Assembly: GCA_013420905.1 (NCBI GenBank)
Contig: JAAXNY010000013.1
Span: 1,116,001 to 1,180,000, forward strand
Direction of reading: 5' to 3'
DNA: 64,000 bases
Origin: Collybia mongolica
Lineage: Eukaryota > Basidiomycota > Agaricomycetes > Agaricales > Clitocybaceae
The notes below the pieces were generated by a model. That model did not search any database, was not told the origin of the DNA, and saw nothing but the letters and a program-made list of their open reading frames with translations. Positions 11,248-21,879 of the stretch are shown here, one piece after another. The position numbers and the translations under genes are program-made. The first letter of the stretch is position 1. Every line of letters starts with the position of its first letter.

Positions 11248-12819
11248 TATGTTTCCTAAGGGCTCTGGGGTTCTAAATACTTGCCTTGGTCCTGAAGATC
11301 CAAAGGCTGGTTGTGAAGATCCTCATGTGCGCGCTTGCCTAGGAGGTGGTAACGACTCTGTTACTCCAGCGTTTTGCGAATTTTTAGTCTGCCGCGTTTT
11401 TGTAGCTACTTGTCTTGCAAGTGGCTGATTAGTTAGTCTGTTTGACAAGCTGGCTTGTGGGCACGGCTCTTGAGACAGATTGACTAAATTTTCTCTGCTC
11501 TACTTCAATTTGTAGATGAGGTTACTCATCTTGGTATAATATTTTTCAAAGAAAGATGCTCTCTTTAGACTATTCAAAACTCTGAACCCTCGCGGTGGGC
11601 TCCAGATGAAAGGGGGCTCCTGGGCTATAAGTGTGCTGATGCTATGAAATGTAATCCCTTACACACACACACCAAACCTAACAATCAACACACGAACAGT
11701 AGGAATCGCCTGTTTTGAGTTCGGGTTCAAGTGCTTAGAAGCACTAAGCTTTGAATAGTACTAGCCAAAGCCCTTTCCAATGATCTCTCAATGGGTTTGT
11801 TTTAGACAAAAGCTTCAACACAGGTTTAAAAACCTGCTAGGTATATTTATAATATCTCTCGATCCAATAGACTGAGTACCAAGTGTACGTTCAATTATTA
11901 ATGATCCCAAGCGGATCTATAAGTCCAAGCGACTTATCAAACAATACAGTGCCAAGTGCACTAAGGCCAAGTGCCTAGTAATTCCAACGGACAATACGGT
12001 ACTAAGTTCCAAGTGAACTAAGTTTCTTTAATTCTGTAGTTCTTCAATCAATTCCAATCAAGACACGTTGAAGCAATCTGATCCTTAATTCGGGCACGCA
12101 ATAGTGTTTTAACAAATGTGATTTGTATACTCTATAGTCGCGCGAAGTGGGGGCAAGATTCCTTGCCTTAGCACTACTTATCTACAGTCTATTTATAGTG
12201 TACAAACTAAATATCATACGGAATTGTAAATTTTACACGGAACCGCGCTCCCGCGCGCCAAGGATCTGTATTCAATGCTGATGCATCCTCTACAACTTGG
12301 CGCGCGCACCATGCGTGCCAATTATGCCGTTTACTGGTTACTTATCAAATATTGAAAGAGCTGGCTAAACTCTTGTCAAGTCGCGACCGCGCGCTCCGTT
12401 ATTTAAAACAGTGCAGCACTGTCATTTACTCCTCCTGATTGTCCCGGTTGCTATTCACGGGGTCCCGTCGCTTCCGGTAGTTAACACCAAGTACCCCTGA
12501 CTAGGATCGGGTTGTGCAAGTCCCGAATTTACAATTACTTCTCCTATTAATGATGATCCCCGGACTAATGATATCATACTACAACGGTTACTTATGAACT
12601 AAGACACCGAGGTTGTAACCGGGCATGGTGAATAGGACTAATAATAGACCGTACTCATAGTCCTCTGTACTGATAGTGTATTATCCATTAGACTAGTTCA
12701 CTCTGATTAGCCGTCTTGGAGCTCGACTCTAATCCTTTATTACCGTTTACTTGGTTATTAGAAATGATACTAATAGCCTTACTTGTCGACTTTATAAGTG
12801 CAAACAATTTCGGGCCCTA
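11248..12819 (-). repeat. LTR plus leader of the gypsy element (left arm)
   Basis: Non-coding sequence 5' of gag in gypsy orientation. The part 11607-11917 recurs as a diverged copy at 45107-45420, which shows it is repetitive LTR/leader sequence. The exact LTR borders and primer-binding site could not be placed. The outer end is cut at 12819, where LINE sequence begins. A TA/CA-rich stretch (ttacacacacacaccaaac) lies near 11657. Confidence 0.6.
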
Positions 12820-14688
12820 CCACCGGGCCTCCCCACTATTGCACAACGGGTCTTCTTTCAACCACCCACGCCTGCACCTGCATCGGAGGCGGATTCCTCC
12901 ACTCCAATGGACACTGTGGCAGACAATGACACCATTACACTGTCGTCCGCCAAAGGCAAAGCCCCAGCCCCACCCCCCCAGGACCAAGAGGAAACCTTGG
13001 AGGGGGTGGAGATGAACTCCTTCCAGGAGAGCTTTGACAACCCTGCTGATGCCTTCCTCCCAACCGGTTCAAAAGAATCGGCGGAGGTGGACGTCCAGGT
13101 GGCTACCTCATTGCTCCACAACACAACAGAGCTTATGAACCTCTGGACTGAAAAGGGATATCGTGTCCCTGCACACCTCACTGACACCTTTGCCACTGAG
13201 CTCCTCCAGGTCGTATACTCGGCCTCTGAAATCAGCCTCATCTGGCATGTTGCCAATGGGACCTCTCAAGTCGCCGCCCTACAACAGGTCATCGACAGCC
13301 TTCGGAGCCAGCTCCCCCCTGACGCTCCCCCCGCCCCTAAGTACGGTCCCCCTGGATCAGGGCAGCAGCCCCCCCACTCGTCCAATGCTACCTCTGACCC
13401 TGCAGGTCTCCGCAGGCCCCAAAGGAAGCTTATCCCGGCTCGGTCATCCAGACGGCCTCCGCCTCCCCCCCCTAGGCCGACCCCGGCCTCGTTTGCATCT
13501 ATGGCAGCTGCTGCTGCCTCTCTCCCCCAACCTCCCCCTTCCAAGAGGAGAAAGGGCACCGCTGCCACGGCGGAGGGACTAGTCCAAATGGCCAAGTCGT
13601 TCCCCTCGGCTCCCAATGCATCCATCGTCCAAGCGCAACAGATTGTTGCGGGCAGGGCTGCCATCTCCCACACAAACGCTGAATGAGCTCACGCCAACAT
13701 GAAGCGTTCCACCACCCATGGTTCCTCTCGGAAAGAAGTTGTGGTTTTCTGTTCTCCGCCGGTGTACTGGGACGATGCTCCCATTATACCAACAATCAAC
13801 AGTACTCTTGGTTCTAATTGCTGAACCATCTGCGCCGTCGTGGAAACATGGAACCATCTTGGGGGTTTGTCCCTCGTCATGGACTCTGTGCCTTCCAAAG
13901 ACAATCTCCAGGTCCTCTACCAGTTCTTCGACGCCAAGGCAAAGGAGGCTCGAGGGGCTGATACAGAGACACGGGTTGAGGTCAGGTCCTCCAAGACCTT
14001 CCTCCACATCCCCAACTTTCCCTTCTTTGGTACAACCATCACATATGATGAAACCGGGAAGCCCATTCCCATCACTCCGTTGGAGGTCAAGACTATCCTT
14101 GAAACCTGCAAATGGAAAGGTGCGATCCATCTGTACCAAGGGGCGCTCCCCCGCGTGGTCAGAAACTCCAAAACATCAGACTCATGCACTGTGTTCTTCA
14201 ACATTTATGACTCTCATGGAGGCACCCACCTCTGCAGCCTTCGGAACAAGAGCTTCATGCTCGGGTCCCAGTCTTTGACCATCCTGCCCGCTGACAAGCA
14301 AATAGGGGTCCCTATCTGCACAAAGTGCTGGAGGTTTGGCCACCACAAGGAGGTCTGTCCCTTCAGAGCTCAACTGTGCTCCTACTGCGGCAGACCTCAT
14401 GACGCCCGCAATCACTGCAACCTAGCGGCGTGCTGCAAGGCTGCCCCCAAGGCCACCCCACCGAGACTTGCAACACCAGCAGGTCATAAGTGCCCCCACG
14501 CCTCCCGATGCGTCAACTGTGGACTTGCCCATGAGTCTGACGACAGGAAGTGTTCCTTTTGGAAACACTGCTATGATGCCAAGTGGCTAGCGGCCAAGTA
14601 CACTGCCCAGAAGGTAGGTGACGAGCTCTTACGCTTCGCACCATCTGCTAATACCCCCTTCCCCACCGTTACAGGAGACAGGCTCTGA
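12820..14688 (+). pseudogene. LINE (Tad-like) ORF1 with three zinc knuckles, two stops
   Basis: Nucleic-acid-binding ORF1 of a fungal non-LTR retrotransposon. The likely start is ATG 12907 (MDTVADNDTITLSS). The frame is one continuous reading, interrupted by TGA at 13684-13686 and a second TGA near 13822. After a Pro/Ala/Ser-rich segment the second half carries an RNA-binding-like part and three Cys-rich knuckles: CTKCWRFGHHKEVCP, CSYCGRPHDARNHC and CVNCGLAHESDDRKC. Both stops are TGA, which fits CGA-to-TGA change. The 5' end is cut by the gypsy left arm at 12820. An antisense Gly-rich frame (13266-13673) is a shadow. Confidence 0.8.
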
Positions 14689-14736
14689 GGACGCAGGGAG
14701 GGTACTCGAGCGTTTCGACAAAAAGTTACTTGATTA

Positions 14737-14835
14737 ATGTCTAGTACAACTTGTAATGTAAATACGCTCAGAACCTACTGCCAAAATGTTGGGCGCAAAC
14801 AACACTGGACAGTTGACCTGTTAGAACGCCGCTGA
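14737..14835 (+). pseudogene. LINE ORF2 start, endonuclease N-terminus only
   Basis: About 32 codons from ATG 14737. The text NTLRTYCQNVGRK resembles the opening of a LINE apurinic-type endonuclease (pattern R-x-x-x-QNV-x-K). A TGA at 14833-14835 abuts the gypsy right arm, which begins at 14836. The endonuclease and most of the reverse transcriptase are missing; the LINE resumes at 18492. The spacing from the ORF1 stop (49 bp) fits a two-ORF LINE. Confidence 0.5.
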
Positions 14836-17800
14836 TAGGGCCCGAAATTGTTTGCACTTGTAAAGTCGACAAGTAAGGCTATTAGTATCATTTCTAATAA
14901 CCAAGTAAACGGTAATAAAGGATTAGAGTCGAGCTCCAAGACGGCTAATCAGAGTGAACTAGTCTAATGGATAATACACTATCAGTACAGAGGACTATGA
15001 GTACGGTCTATTATTAGTCCTATTCACCATGCCCGGTTACAACCTCGGTGTCTTAGTTCATAAGTAACCGTTGTAGTATGATATCATTAGTCCGGGGATC
15101 ATCATTAATAGGAGAAGTAATTGTAAATTCGGGACTTGCACAACCCGATCCTAGTCAGGGGTACTTGGTGTTAACTACCGGAAGCGACGGGACCCCGTGA
15201 ATAGCAACCGGGACAATCAGGAGGAGTAAATGACAGTGCTGCACTGTTTTAAATAACGGAGCGCGCGGTCGCGACTTGACAAGAGTTTAGCCAGCTCTTT
15301 CAATATTTGATAAGTAACCAGTAAACGGCATAATTGGCACGCATGGTGCGCGCGCCAAGTTGTAGAGGATGCATCAGCATTGAATACAGATCCTTGGCGC
15401 GCGGGAGCGCGGTTCCGTGTAAAATTTACAATTCCGTATGATATTTAGTTTGTACACTATAAATAGACTGTAGATAAGTAGTGCTAAGGCAAGGAATCTT
15501 GCCCCCACTTCGCGCGACTATAGAGTATACAAATCACATTTGTTAAAACACTATTGCGTGCCCGAATTAAGGATCAGATTGCTTCAACGTGTCTTGATTG
15601 GAATTGATTGAAGAACTACAGAATTAAAGAAACTTAGTTCACTTGGAACTTAGTACCGTATTGTCCGTTGGAATTACTAGGCACTTGGCCTTAGTGCACT
15701 TGGCACTGTATTGTTTGATAAGTCGCTTGGACTTATAGATCCGCTTGGGATCATTAATAATTGAACGTACACTTGGTACTCAGTCTATTGGATCGAGAGA
15801 TATTATAAATATACCTAGCAGGTTTTTAAACCTGTGTTGAAGCTTTTGTCTAAAACAAACCCATTGAGAGATCATTGGAAAGGGCTTTGGCTAGTACTAT
15901 TCAAAGCTTAGTGCTTCTAAGCACTTGAACCCGAACTCAAAACAGGCGATTCCTACTGTTCGTGTGTTGATTGTTAGGTTTGGTGTGTGTGTGTAAGGGA
16001 TTACATTTCATAGCATCAGCACACTTATAGCCCAGGAGCCCCCTTTCATCTGGAGCCCACCGCGAGGGTTCAGAGTTTTGAATAGTCTAAAGAGAGCATC
16101 TTTCTTTGAAAAATATTATACCAAGATGAGTAACCTCATCTACAAATTGAAGTAGAGCAGAGAAAATTTAGTCAATCTGTCTCAAGAGCCGTGCCCACAA
16201 GCCAGCTTGTCAAACAGACTAACTAATCAGCCACTTGCAAGACAAGTAGCTACAAAAACGCGGCAGACTAAAAATTCGCAAAACGCTGGAGTAACAGAGT
16301 CGTTACCACCTCCTAGGCAAGCGCGCACATGAGGATCTTCACAACCAGCCTTTGGATCTTCAGGACCAAGGCAAGTATTTAGAACCCCAGAGCCCTTAGG
16401 AAACATATTGACTACTAGTAGACCAGTAGCGCGCGGAAGATCGTCCGTAGTAAACCCAGTAGCAAACCCGAACTCGTTAGCTACTCAGAACTGTTCAGTA
16501 ATCATGACTGAACCCCCTCGTAAATATATGCCCCAACCAGGCGTCTGTGATGCACCAGTATTCAAAGGAAAAGAGCCCACGGGTTTAATCCGGTTTCTGG
16601 AGCGAATGGAGGTCCTATGGAAGGAGTGTAACATTACAAATGATGAAGAAAAGAAGTTAATGTTAGGAAAATATGCAGACCTACAATCAGAGAATGAGTG
16701 GAGGGCATTAGACCACTATAAGACAGGCACTTGGACGGATTTCAAGACAGAGTTGATCTCTAGTTATCCGGAAGCACTCGATCAAGTAGAAGGATCAGTA
16801 GCCAAGTTAGAAGCAGTGTGTCACGCCAACCCACGTATTGGAGTAACCGATGAGGCCGCACTGAAAAAGCTGAAGCATGAATTCAAAGCAGAATCTATTA
16901 AACTCTTGGGAGTTAGGCCACCTATTATCTCTCACCGAGTATTAGTTACCAAGTTCTTGGGATGTCTAGACGAAGTCTTCAGATCCCAAGTACAAGGAAG
17001 GCTAACCCTGCTAGGGAATAATCAGTCTAATGCTACACAGGCAGGACAAGCCGTTGCTACAAACAACCGAGCAGATCCTAATACTATTGCCGAAGCCGCC
17101 ATGCTCGCGCGACGAAAAGGGGATCAGTACGATCTGGAGGAAGTTATAGCAACTGCAATCAGCATTTCTGAAGGTGTAGCCAACATGAATATTCCAGACA
17201 CAAATAGATCGTTTATAACGTCCGTAACAGCAACAGCAGCACCCAAAATCAAAGTAGAGATGGATGAAATAAAACAACAAATAGTTAATTTGTTAGACCG
17301 TCTCCAAGTAAATGAGAAGAATACGAGGAGTGGATTTGAGGATGTAATGAAAGCGCTTCAACAAGCAACTGTTCAGAACCATGCCGCAAATAGCGCACCC
17401 CAGCAGCATCAGTATCAGAATCAGTACGGAAAGCCTAAAGAAGGACAACCGCAAAGACCAAATGCGTATAAATGTCACTACTGTTTTACACCCGGACACT
17501 TCATAATGGCCTGTCCCGAGAAACAGAAACATTTTGAGGAAGGGAAAATAAAAACCAACACAAATGGAGGAGTATGCTTACCAGACGGATCATATATCCC
17601 AAGAGAACCAGAAACGGTATCATTGAAAGATAAAGTGGAACACTTCCATTCAAAGAAGGTAGCGGCCCTTTATTACGGAGATGTCACGGAAGGACCCGCT
17701 CCAGGAGTATTGTCTGTTATGCAGTCACATAATGCAGTAGACAACAGTAACGACATTGGAACCTTGAAAGCCATAATGGCACAAATGGCACAATTTCAAG

Positions 17801-18491
17801 CGCAACAAATGTTAGGACAACAGAGTGCGCAAACTGCGTTGCCAGTACCGCCTCAGATGCAGAAACAGGAATATATAAATAATAACTATAATCCTACGGC
17901 AAAGAGCGTGCCAAATCCTGACATAGTAGCCTTACAAGCACAAATGAGTACTTTATTAGGGCAGGTAGCAGAACTCAATAACCAAAACAAGGTTAAAGAG
18001 TCAGGTTTCAATTAGGTCCGATGAAGGAGGCTAAGGAACACGCTAGACCTACGACTAGGTCACGTTCCAAGAGACAGCCAGAGGACCGAAGTAAAAACGG
18101 AAATAGTCGTCAAGAAAGTAACGATTCGGAGAGTAGTCAGGATAGTAGCGAAGAGGAGTTGGTAGCGCCGGTAGCACCGTCTCCGAGGAAAGAGAAAGTA
18201 AATTTTGTTGAACCATCAGTAAAGTCTCCAGTACGAAAAGAATTACCCTACATTGATGTGCCTGTGGTACCCTACATACCCCGGAGAACGGAACGCAACC
18301 CTGAACCAGTTGATCCGCTACCTAATTTTAACACTAAGCGCGGTCCGACTTATGAAACTAAGTCCCCGATAGAAGTAAAATTAAAAGGTGGCGATATAAT
18401 TGCTAAAGTGTTAGACAACCCTATCACATTGACCACGGGAGAGTTAATGGGCTCGTCAAAAACCATTAGAGATGGGATAAAGAATATTGTA
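14836..18491 (+). repeat. Right arm of the 3656-bp inverted repeat
   Basis: Mirror of 9164-12819. It contains LTR/leader sequence (14836-16407), gag (16408-18015) and the first 470 bp of pol. It ends abruptly inside pol at 18491, where LINE sequence continues on the same strand. No target-site duplication could be seen at either border. Confidence 0.93.
16408..18015 (+). CDS. Ty3/gypsy Gag, 535 aa (right arm copy)
   Basis: Same protein as the left-arm copy apart from at least one substitution (Val in TAKSVPNPD). It is an intact frame with the CCHC knuckle CHYCFTPGHFIMACP and a Gln-rich C-terminus. The next frame (pol, from 18021) begins 5 bp after the gag stop. Two near-identical convergent copies imply either a recent duplication or correction between arms. 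Confidence 0.85.
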   Translation: MTTSRPVARGRSSVVNPVANPNSLATQNCSVIMTEPPRKYMPQPGVCDAPVFKGKEPTGLIRFLERMEVLWKECNITNDEEKKLMLGKYADLQSENEWRALDHYKTGTWTDFKTELISSYPEALDQVEGSVAKLEAVCHANPRIGVTDEAALKKLKHEFKAESIKLLGVRPPIISHRVLVTKFLGCLDEVFRSQVQGRLTLLGNNQSNATQAGQAVATNNRADPNTIAEAAMLARRKGDQYDLEEVIATAISISEGVANMNIPDTNRSFITSVTATAAPKIKVEMDEIKQQIVNLLDRLQVNEKNTRSGFEDVMKALQQATVQNHAANSAPQQHQYQNQYGKPKEGQPQRPNAYKCHYCFTPGHFIMACPEKQKHFEEGKIKTNTNGGVCLPDGSYIPREPETVSLKDKVEHFHSKKVAALYYGDVTEGPAPGVLSVMQSHNAVDNSNDIGTLKAIMAQMAQFQAQQMLGQQSAQTALPVPPQMQKQEYINNNYNPTAKSVPNPDIVALQAQMSTLLGQVAELNNQNKVKESGFN

Positions 18492-18785
18492 TTCAAGCTC
18501 ACCCAGGCAATGGGTTTGGTACTCAAACACAGCAAGTCTCAGGGATTCCACTTCTCTCAAAAACACGGCAATATCAACCCTGACATCAACCTTGGCTATG
18601 CCCCATATACTGGGGACACCCCCCTCCGCCCTGGCACCATTTGGCGCTACCTCGGGTTCTTCTTTGACCATCCCCTCACATTCAGAGAGCACATCAAGTG
18701 GTACACGAACAAAGCCCTCACCTCTGTGAAGGCTATGCTCTCCCTTGGCAACTCCATGCGCGGGCTTAGGCCCAAGCACAAATGA
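18021..18785 (+). pseudogene. In-frame gypsy-pol/LINE-ORF2 fusion frame, 254 aa
   Basis: The first about 157 codons are the gypsy pol N-terminus (as in the left copy up to RDGIKNIV). At 18491/18492 the frame passes without a shift into LINE ORF2 sequence from the end of the reverse transcriptase (FKLTQAMGLVLKHSK..., YLGFFFDHPLTFREHIKWY). It stops at 18783-18785. It lacks protease and RT catalytic parts, so it is a by-product of the junction. Whether it is transcribed is unknown. Confidence 0.8.
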
Positions 18786-20231
18786 ATGCTTTACCAAGCC
18801 TGTGTTCTCCCCATTGCTACGTATGGGAGCAGGCTCTGGATGTATGAAGGGGCCCGCATGGCAGGCCCTCTTGATAACCTCTGGAAGATGCAAAGGCACA
18901 CTTGCCTTTGGATTACTGGCACCTTCAAGACATCCCCAAACGGGGCTGGTGAGACCCTTGCAGGCATCCCCCCTATCCACCTTCATGTCAAGAAGTTGGT
19001 GGAAAGGAGTCATGTCCGCTCCTATGCGCTTCAGGCCTCGCACACCTTTCGTTGCCTCATCAACAGGAACCACAAATTCTCTGTCAAGACCCTCAATGCC
19101 CACAACCCAAGCCATAGGCTCAGGAAACTCGTATCACCTGTTGTAGAGGCCTGGGCTAACCTTGGCCTCTCCTCCCTGGATCTGGACCCTGTCCACCCAC
19201 TCAACCAACCAGGCATGTGCCCCAAGGACTTGTTCCCTGATCACATAGTCTATGATATTGTCACCCCCCCCAACCCAAGGGCAGTGATCACCGTGAGGAT
19301 TTCATGAAGGACCACATCACATCGCTGAAGAGCGCTGTCGATGAGGCCTCTCACTCCCCATGGAGCATCTGCATTGTCACTGATGCAGCCACTCCCCCCC
19401 CCTCCCATGCAGTCAGTCGCGGTCTACCGCGTCTGGCACACCAGGGACCTATATGAGGACTGGTACGCTACTGGCCTCTCTATGTCTGATGACACCAAGC
19501 TGCAAGCAATTGCAGAAGGCGTCCAACAGGCAGCTGACATTGGACTAGAGGACATCCATGATGTCCATATCTTCTCCAACTCCACCAATGCCCTTAGGCG
19601 TTCCCTCAACACGCCTCACCACTCAGGTCAAGCGTCCGCCCTCAAAGTGTGCGATGTGCTGCTGCCTTGGCTGCAGCTCTGCACCATCCACAAGATACAC
19701 CTCCACCACATTACAAATGGAGTGGAGATTGAAGACCACCAACTGGCACACATCAGCGCTGTCTTGACTCATGTTGAGGCAGGTGGAGCACTGGTTATAT
19801 CTGCTGACTTCGCACAACGCAAAGCAGTCACATGCATGCTTGACGGCTGGAAGTCTCTCTTCCAGTCCAAGAAGTACATTGGCTCCAATTTCCTGATGCT
19901 CTATGCGAAAAAGGACACCCCGCTCACTCTGACCCATGTAAACAATGGGCCGTGGATGTGCAAGACCAGTCACAGCCATGCTTTGACCACCCACGTGGTG
20001 CAATGCATCACTGGACACGCTCCAATTGGGGCGTTCCGATCCCGATTCTTCAAAGAGGAATCTGTCTCCTGTAGGTGCAGTGCTCCCCTGGAAACCATCC
20101 AACACATCCTATATGACTGTCCACGACATGGATGGGAAGACAAGCCCAGCCGTCAGCTGCACTATGCGTGGCTGGTTGACTTCCTCTCAAAGAATGAGAG
20201 CACTTTCGCGTTCAATGTTCCCTTGTCCTAA
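18492..20231 (+). pseudogene. LINE ORF2 C-terminal half: RT thumb, linker, RNase H, Cys/His end
   Basis: LINE ORF2 remnant in three frame segments: 18492-18785, 18786-19307 and about 19290-20231. The first two are RT thumb/linker (MLYQACVLPIATYGSRLW). The last holds an RNase H-like domain: first acidic residue in IVTDAATP, Glu in KLQAIAEG, then HIFSNSTNALRR, where families usually have Asp in the FSDS position. It ends with a CRCSAPLETIQHILYDCPRH finger-like motif typical of fungal LINE ORF2 ends. A stop at 18783 and frameshifts near 19300 and 19400 make it non-functional. Confidence 0.8.
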
Positions 20232-20571
20232 ACAGGCTAGGGGCGGTACTCAGTGTTCTAAGTGACGGCTATAGGGTGCTCCCTGCCCGAACATGTGAAC
20301 CTGGATAATTGGTGGACTCGAAGCCACCACCCGCTGCAGGGCACTGCAGTGGGGGGCCTACCCCCTGGTGTAGATTGGCCCTTCCGGCCTGTGTACAATG
20401 AGCTCCGGCTCCATTTGCTAGTTCGACCCTGGTCAGGCAAGCATCCCAGCTCCGTGGTGCTTTGTCTTCTGCCCCCCCTCCCCATTCCCCCAATTACTAC
20501 TTGTAGTGACCAGCACATGTATTAGGTACAGTTGGTATATAAAATGTTGACCAAAAAAAAAAAAAAAAAAA
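20232..20571 (+). mobile_element. LINE 3' UTR and A19 tail
   Basis: About 320 bp after the ORF2 stop end in 19 consecutive A (20553-20571). This is the expected 3' terminus of a retroposed LINE and fixes its orientation as plus. No target-site duplication partner could be assigned, because the 5' end of the LINE is destroyed by the gypsy arm. Confidence 0.75.
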
Positions 20572-21053
20572 GTGTGACTAGAAGTGGAGCACATATGTGC
20601 TCCCCTTACAATTGGCAATCCATTTGCAGTGCTTATATCATACACCATGTATGGGTGAAGTGCAACAAGTATTTGACAAGCTAAAATGTGTGTCATATTA
20701 CATCTTCATGTTGTGCATCCATCAGGCCTTCCATGTTGTCAAGCTACTCCCCATACCCTGCAATCTAATTCTAGGACAGTGTCTGACAAGTATTCCAGAA
20801 CCAAACTTTTTAACAACAAAAAGTAATATAAAGTTGCAGAGATTCTAGATAGTCAGTTGTATTGCAATAACCTGGTTCTAGAAATATAAAGAAAAGTTGA
20901 TCAAAAATAAACACAAGGACTTGTATCTGCCAGTAATGACCCTCTACCTCAAGTTTCAATATAAAAGATGACACTGTGTAGGAAGATGTTGATGTGCTCC
21001 TTTCTGCAAGCTGATTGTGTAAGGCAATCCTAATTGGCACACATATTGTGTCA
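20572..21053. other. Intergenic, AT-rich, no gene seen
   Basis: Lies between the LINE tail and the hAT MITE. The one notable item is a perfect 18-bp palindrome, ggagcacatatgtgctcc, at 20586-20603, 14 bp after the A tail. Short frames are not convincing. Confidence 0.4.
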
Positions 21054-21061
21054 CTCTGTTG

Positions 21062-21618
21062 TAAGCCCTAGCATGGGTCTATCTGTATCTGGCCCATCAT
21101 CCGACCTGCAGATCAGCCATCCACCAGATACAGATGTGGATTTATCTGCAGATGCCTGCAGGACCGCAGGCCCATTGATATTTTTATAGAATATTTGGAA
21201 TATTATCACCCAAATAATGAGCAGAATAAATCACAGGTAATATCTGCCATCAATAAAAACTATTTGTTGTTATACAAGACATCAAACCTTATGTCAGCAT
21301 GTGCCTAACAATGCTCAGGGCTTTGAGCTTGGTGAGCTCACCCTTTTTACCATTTATAGTATTTCTTTTTACAAATTTTTGTGTCAATAACAACCAAGTA
21401 TATGCACATCATATTATAGAACTAGTTATGAGATTGTAACAAGCTTGGTACAAGCAGAACCATGAGAGGGGGGGAGCAGTCTGGAGGAGCAGCAGATTGA
21501 CTGAAATCTGCGGTTATCTGCGGTTCAGCACTAAAATCAACCGGTAACCGCGGATAGCCGATCCGTGGCGTGATCCACAGGTACGGTTTGCGGATTAGCC
21601 GATCCGTGCTAGGGCTTA
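21062..21618. mobile_element. hAT-type MITE, copy 1 (557 bp)
   Basis: Non-autonomous DNA element with perfect 12-bp terminal inverted repeats (TAAGCCCTAGCA / TGCTAGGGCTTA). It is flanked by a perfect 8-bp target duplication, CTCTGTTG, at 21054-21061 and 21619-21626. The 8-bp duplication is the hAT superfamily hallmark. A second copy is at 43533-44094. There is no transposase inside. Subterminal GGTATCTGC/GCGGAT-like motifs recur near both ends. It sits about 260 bp upstream of the S2P start. Confidence 0.88.
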
Positions 21619-21879
21619 CTCTGTTGAAGTTGATGAAGAATATTGTGTTGTGATCAGTTCCACAGTGGAAGTGTCACTTTCTGCAAGAATAGAGTGAAGT
21701 TGAGCTGTAAGACACCATGAAGTATTTTCCACATTGCATATACATAGTCATATGGTGTATAGGCCTACTATAGCTAAGTAGCTGGGATGTCAGTGTATAC
21801 TTTAGCAAGTTTTGTGAGGTTTTGTGTGACCCAGGATGTGACTGCCAATTTGAACTCGGTCCGAACTCCGCTTTCTCTT

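Larger units (their letters stand above)
9164..12819 (-). repeat. Left arm of a 3656-bp inverted repeat
   Basis: Every base x here pairs with base 27655-x on the other strand at 14836-18491. I checked this register at both ends and across the gag genes with no indel. The outer break is after ...aagaatattgta and the inner break after gggcccta. Arm identity is very high. The arms hold gypsy LTR/leader, gag and the first part of pol. The 2016-bp spacer is LINE sequence. Confidence 0.93.

Noticed and set aside
13266..13673. Gly/Ala-rich minus-strand frame inside LINE ORF1
   Set aside because: Mirror of a Pro-rich coding stretch on the plus strand, no independent support.
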